Positions 6,531 through 9,227 of a stretch of DNA of 9,227 nucleotides are shown in pieces (the first letter of the stretch is position 1; each line of letters starts with the position of its first letter). This DNA comes from Phycisphaeraceae bacterium (GTDB lineage Bacteria; Planctomycetota; Phycisphaerae; Phycisphaerales; Phycisphaeraceae): assembly GCA_003552605.1 (NCBI GenBank), contig PUNN01000250.1, positions 1 to 9,227 of the forward strand, written 5' to 3'. The notes beneath the pieces were generated by a model that was not told the origin of the DNA, made no database searches, and saw only the letters and a list, made by a program, of their open reading frames with translations. The position numbers and the translations under genes were made by a program.

Positions 6531-7954
6531 CAGAACTCGGCATTGCCCGGGGTTCGCGGGAAGGGGATCACATCGCGGATGTTGGTCATGCCCGTGGCGT
6601 ACTGGATCGTGCGCTCGAGGCCGAGGCCGAAGCCGGCGTGGGGCACGGTGCCATAGTGGCGGAGGTCGCGGTACCAGTCGTAGCTCGCCGGATCAAGGTT
6701 CATGGCTGTCAATCGGGCATCGAGCACATCGAGGCGGTCTTCACGCTGTGAGCCGCCGATGATCTCACCGATGCCGGGGGCGAGCACATCCATGGCCGCC
6801 ACGGTCCGGTCATCATCGTTCAGTCGCATGTAGAACGCCTTGATGTCGCGGGGATAGTTCATCACCACCACCGGCCGGCCCACGTGCTGCTCGGTCAGGT
6901 ATCGCTCGTGTTCGGTCTGGAGGTCCATGCCCCACTGTACGGGATAATCGAAGCGCTGGCCGGCCTCGACCGCGGCTTCCAGAATGCGGATGGCCTCGGT
7001 GTATTCGATCCGCTCGAAGCTGGCCTCGATGAACCTTTCGAGCCGGTTGATGCAGTCGCTGTCGATCCGCTGCTGGAAGAAGGCCATGTCATCGCTGCGC
7101 TGTTCGAGCAGGTCCCGGAATATGGCCTTCAGAAACGACTCGGCGAGGTCTGCATCATCACCGAGGTCCGCAAATGCGATCTCCGGCTCGACCATCCAGA
7201 ACTCGGCAAGATGCCGCGGTGTGTTGCTGTTTTCAGCCCGGAAGGTGGGGCCGAAGGTGTATACCTTCGACATCGCAAGGCAGTAGGCCTCGACATTGAG
7301 CTGGCCACTCACGGTCAGGTAGGCCGGTCGGCCGAAGAAGTCCTGCGAGTGGTCAATCTCGCCCTGCTCGTTGCGCGGGGGGTTGTTCAGATCGAGGGTC
7401 GACACGCGGAACAGCTCTCCCGCCCCCTCACAATCGCTGGCGGTGATGATCGGCGTATGCACCCAGTAGAAGCCGTGGCGGTCGAAGTAGCGGTGGATCG
7501 CCTGCGACAGGCAGTGCCGCACCCGCGCGATCGCGCCGAAGGTGTTGGTCCGCGGCCGCAGGTGGGCCACGGTCCGCAGGTGCTCGAAGCTGTGCCGCTT
7601 GGCCGAGACCGGGTAGGTGTCCGGGTCATCCACCCAGCCATGAACGGTAATGCTTTCAGCCTGAAGCTCGATGCCCTGGCCCTTGCCTTTGCTCTGCACG
7701 AGCGTGCCGGTGGCTGCCATTGAACAGCCGGTGTTGAGGTGGCACACCTCCGACTCGTAATTGTCCAGCGAGGCCGGCGCCACAACCTGGAGTGGATCGA
7801 AGCAAGACCCATCGTGCAGATGAACAAAGGAAAGCCCGGCCTTCGAGTCGCGGCGGGAGCGGACCCAGCCGCGCACGGTCACGCGGTCGCCGAGGGCACT
7901 GCCCGGGTGCTGTTGAAGGCAATCGACGATTGAGGCGTTGTCCTGGGTAGGCAT
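6530..7954 (-). CDS. asnS: Asparaginyl-tRNA synthetase
   Basis: A 474-aa class II aminoacyl-tRNA synthetase that charges tRNA(Asn) with asparagine in the cytoplasm; the E. coli enzyme has 466 residues. It has an N-terminal OB-fold anticodon-binding domain (about 23-115, with VTVRGWVRSRRDSKAG), then the catalytic domain with the motif 1 region (HTPIITASDCEGAGE, 166-180), motif 2 (FRAENSNTPRHLAEF, 238-252) and motif 3 (GFGLGLER, 441-448), ending in DVIPFPRTPGNAEF as in typical AsnRS. ENSNTPRHLAEF and the short OB fold separate it from AspRS. The start is ATG 7954, which aligns with E. coli AsnRS. A TTG at 7993 would add 13 residues and has no better ribosome binding site; neither start has a clear Shine-Dalgarno sequence, unlike the three plus-strand genes. 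The gene is convergent with GH52 and 601 bp downstream of xylA, probably in its own transcription unit. Confidence 0.98.
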   Translation of the reverse strand: MPTQDNASIVDCLQQHPGSALGDRVTVRGWVRSRRDSKAGLSFVHLHDGSCFDPLQVVAPASLDNYESEVCHLNTGCSMAATGTLVQSKGKGQGIELQAESITVHGWVDDPDTYPVSAKRHSFEHLRTVAHLRPRTNTFGAIARVRHCLSQAIHRYFDRHGFYWVHTPIITASDCEGAGELFRVSTLDLNNPPRNEQGEIDHSQDFFGRPAYLTVSGQLNVEAYCLAMSKVYTFGPTFRAENSNTPRHLAEFWMVEPEIAFADLGDDADLAESFLKAIFRDLLEQRSDDMAFFQQRIDSDCINRLERFIEASFERIEYTEAIRILEAAVEAGQRFDYPVQWGMDLQTEHERYLTEQHVGRPVVVMNYPRDIKAFYMRLNDDDRTVAAMDVLAPGIGEIIGGSQREDRLDVLDARLTAMNLDPASYDWYRDLRHYGTVPHAGFGLGLERTIQYATGMTNIRDVIPFPRTPGNAEF

Positions 7955-8018
7955 TTGGGGTGAATCCAGTTGAGGGGTTCGGCGACGAGTCAAATACGCA
8001 TCAGCGGCAGGTGGCGGG

Positions 8019-8044
8019 TGCCCCGCGATGCCCCGCTGCCCCGC
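8019..8044. repeat. Three TGCCCCGC repeats upstream of asnS
   Basis: TGCCCCGC occurs at 8019-8026, 8029-8036 and 8037-8044. On the asnS-coding strand these read GCGGGGCA three times, giving three evenly spaced GGGG runs 65 to 88 nt upstream of the ATG, possibly within the leader. There are only three such runs, so a full G-quadruplex would need a shorter G-run nearby. It may be simple GC-rich drift. Confidence 0.45.
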
Positions 8045-8150
8045 CGCGCGGCCGAAGATACTCGAAATGTCGCCCGGGGGAGGTGGTGGGATATCATCTC
8101 AGGGAGGATGTGCCGGGATGCATGACACGCGCCGCGTAACGCCTTTTGCC

Positions 8151-8184
8151 CCCTCTCCCCTTGGGAGAGGGCTGGGGTGAGGGG
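8151..8184 (+). repeat. REP-like hairpin, copy A
   Basis: CCCTCTCCC (8151-8159) and GGGAGAGGG (8163-8171) form a perfect 9-bp stem with a 3-nt loop, followed by the tail CTGGGGTGAGGGG (8172-8184). From memory, CCCTCTCCC/GGGAGAGGG hairpins with a GGGGTGAGGG tail recur in spacers of many GC-rich bacterial genomes. Confidence 0.75.
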
Positions 8185-8211
8185 AAACGCGCGGGGCCCG
8201 TCCGAACCAGC

Positions 8212-8251
8212 CCCCACCCCGGCCCCTCTCCCGAGGGGAGAGGGGAGTGAG
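8212..8251 (-). repeat. REP-like hairpin, copy B (inverted relative to A)
   Basis: CCCCTCTCCC (8223-8232) and GGGAGAGGGG (8236-8245) form a perfect 10-bp stem with a GAG loop. Read on the minus strand, the stem and its CCGGGGTGGGGG tail closely match copy A, so A and B form a head-to-head pair with 27 bp between them. Confidence 0.75.
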
Positions 8252-8319
8252 GGCCCAGGCGACCAGCCGCGATACGTGTCATGCACCCTGGACGCCATCG
8301 CACCTCAACATCAGTTTCG

Positions 8320-8403
8320 TGAATCTATGATCTGCGGATACGATTCATGGTCCTTCTGGCCCGCTGGAGGCGCAGCATCAGTCCGCAGATCGGTGCAGAT
8401 TCA
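8320..8403. repeat. Two-part inverted repeat upstream of asnS
   Basis: GATCTGCGGA (8329-8338) is perfectly inverted as TCCGCAGATC (8382-8391), and outside it TGAATCT (8320-8326) is inverted as AGATTCA (8397-8403). The spacers between the two parts are 2 nt on the left and 5 nt on the right. GATTCATG also occurs twice in direct orientation (8342-8349, 8398-8405), so the left arm has two possible partners. It is less GC-rich than its surroundings. It could be a remnant of a mobile element, a structured RNA or paired operator half-sites. Confidence 0.6.
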
Positions 8404-8440
8404 TGAGCTGTTTCGCGGACACGCAGACAATGACCGCGGG

Positions 8441-8488
8441 GGCCCCTCACCCCGGCCCTTTTTCAAAGGGCGAGGGGGTGAGGGGGCC
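8441..8488. repeat. REP-like hairpin, copy C
   Basis: An outer stem of GGCCCCTCACCCC (8441-8453) against GGGGTGAGGGGGCC (8475-8488), with one bulged G, encloses an inner CCCTTT (8456-8461)/AAAGGG (8465-8470) hairpin. It shares the CCCTCACCCC-type arm with copies A and B but has a diverged core. It lies 67 bp beyond the xylA stop codon and may protect or end the xylA transcript, although no T-run follows. No gene is seen in the rest of 7955-8555. Confidence 0.7.
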
Positions 8489-8555
8489 ACCGGCTGAATC
8501 GTGCTTGGGTGTGAGGCGGGTGGGCCGTGGTATTCGCGTGTGCCCGCATCGCTGC

Positions 8556-9227
8556 TCAGGCGCCGAGGATCAGTTCGCTGACGAGTTGGTCGAGCTCTTC
8601 GTATGGCAGCGGGCGTGCGGCCATGCGGTGGCGGTCGAACTGGACGTCGAGCAGTTGATTGGCGGCCTTCTTGGTGTAGTTCTTCGGCAGCTTCTCGCTC
8701 TGGCGGTCGATCTTGCGCAGCAGGGCCTGGATGCGGCGGTCCTTGTTGAACTTCTCGGCCTTGGCCTCGAGGATCTTGTAGGTGCGCATCGAGCCGGCGG
8801 TGAAGGCCTTGACATCGTTGCGGTCGGCCGTGCGGAAGGCGTGGCTGTCGAAGTGCTTCGGCCCCTTGTAGTTGTAGTCGTGAAGCAGCTTCACGAGGTA
8901 GAACGCCGCCTTGTAGTTGATCGAGCCGAAGCGGAAGTCCTGGTCGTAGCGCCCCGGCTCCTGATCGTTGAGGTCGATGTGGAACAGCTTGCCCGCATCG
9001 AGCGCCGCGGCGACCTGGTGGGTGAAGTTCAGCCCCGCCATCTGCTCGTGGGCGAACTCGGGGTTGACACCGACCATGTCCGGGTCATCGAGCGTTTCGA
9101 TGAAGCCGAGGTAATTGCCGGTCACAGCGTTGAACAGGTGTCCACGCGGCTCATTGGGCTTGGCCTCGAGTGCGAACTTGTAGCCCATCCGCCGCTCCTT
9201 GCTGTAGCGGCAGAGGAAGTTGATCGC
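8556..9227 (-). CDS. xylA: Xylose isomerase, C-terminal part (cut by the right edge)
   Basis: The visible 223 residues are the C-terminal part of a class I (actinobacterial-type, about 390-aa) xylose isomerase, which interconverts D-xylose and D-xylulose using two divalent metals in a TIM barrel. The frame is open to base 9227, reading AINFLCRYSKERR before the internal Met at 9188, so that Met is not the start and roughly 165 N-terminal residues are missing. With fragment numbering from 9227, the metal ligands are E21 (FALEAKPNEPRG), E57 and H60 (NPEFAHEQMAGLNF), D85 (FHIDLN), D95 and D97 (YDQDFRF) and D127 (KHFDSH). Their spacing equals E181, E217, H220, D245, D255, D257 and D287 of the Streptomyces rubiginosus enzyme. 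It is probably active. It acts directly after GH52 in xylan breakdown, although it lies on the opposite strand and beyond asnS. Confidence 0.96.
   Translation of the reverse strand, partial: AINFLCRYSKERRMGYKFALEAKPNEPRGHLFNAVTGNYLGFIETLDDPDMVGVNPEFAHEQMAGLNFTHQVAAALDAGKLFHIDLNDQEPGRYDQDFRFGSINYKAAFYLVKLLHDYNYKGPKHFDSHAFRTADRNDVKAFTAGSMRTYKILEAKAEKFNKDRRIQALLRKIDRQSEKLPKNYTKKAANQLLDVQFDRHRMAARPLPYEELDQLVSELILGA

Larger units (their letters stand above)
8113..8291. repeat. 179-bp nested palindrome (MITE-like or REP-pair element)
   Basis: The outer arms are 8113-8129 and 8275-8291, matching at 15 of 17 positions and including the perfect 11-mer TGCATGACACG (8119-8129) against CGTGTCATGCA (8275-8285). 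Three mismatches further in, four more bases match (8133-8136 with 8268-8271). Inside the arms sit two REP-like hairpins in opposite orientation (8151-8184 and 8212-8251). No clear target-site duplication flanks the element and it encodes no protein. The layout fits a small non-autonomous repeat element or a paired-REP unit. Confidence 0.7.

Noticed and set aside
6884..7723. 279-codon plus-strand open frame inside asnS
   Set aside because: asnS is certain on the minus strand, and this frame mirrors its codons.
8113..8488. CRISPR array
   Set aside because: The repeats are palindromic, diverged and irregularly spaced, with no constant direct repeat and unique spacer pattern and no cas genes.
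8094..8497. Small open frames across the repeat-rich spacer
   Set aside because: They run through the palindromic G/C tracts, translate to Gly-, Pro- and Arg-rich strings, and have no ribosome binding site.
7955..8555. T-box or other tRNA-sensing leader for asnS
   Set aside because: I could not find the conserved T-box bulge sequence or a terminator/antiterminator pair, and the hairpins are better explained as repeat elements.

Overview
The window is GC-rich, with ordinary bacterial gene density and Shine-Dalgarno sites ahead of the plus-strand genes. Nothing in it fixes the taxon. The GC-rich codon use, the mixture of genes and the repeat-laden spacer would fit a Planctomycetota (Phycisphaerae-like) or similar Gram-negative genome, but that is a low-confidence impression. 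There are five credible protein genes, one cut by the right edge. I see no rRNA, tRNA, CRISPR array, transposase or phage gene.

Plus strand, left half. After a G-tract tandem repeat and an isolated DnaA-box match (1-185) comes a membrane-anchored family 5 (OppA/DppA-like) extracellular solute-binding protein (186-1934). Next is a 614-residue cytosolic protein I cannot assign to a family (2069-3913); it looks like a helical N-terminal domain followed by a beta-rich C-terminal domain. A 259-bp spacer with a strong inverted repeat and a good -10 box leads into a full-length GH52 beta-xylosidase (4173-6299) with both catalytic residues in place.

Minus strand, right half. asnS (asparaginyl-tRNA synthetase, 7954 down to 6530) is convergent with the GH52 gene, and a short hairpin lies between them. 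Upstream of asnS is a 601-bp spacer (7955-8555) with no credible gene. It holds a 179-bp nested palindrome containing two inverted REP-like hairpins, a second complex inverted repeat, and a third REP-like hairpin. Beyond it is the C-terminal 223 residues of xylA (class I xylose isomerase), which runs off the right edge.

How the genes fit together. GH52 releases D-xylose from xylo-oligosaccharides and XylA converts D-xylose to D-xylulose, so the window reads as part of a xylan/xylose catabolic locus working on imported oligosaccharides: neither GH52 nor the unknown protein has an export signal. The solute-binding protein may feed this pathway, since some family 5 binding proteins bind xylo-oligosaccharides, or it may simply bind peptides. 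The unknown protein between transporter component and xylosidase is the best candidate for something new. asnS is a housekeeping gene that appears unrelated to the pathway.
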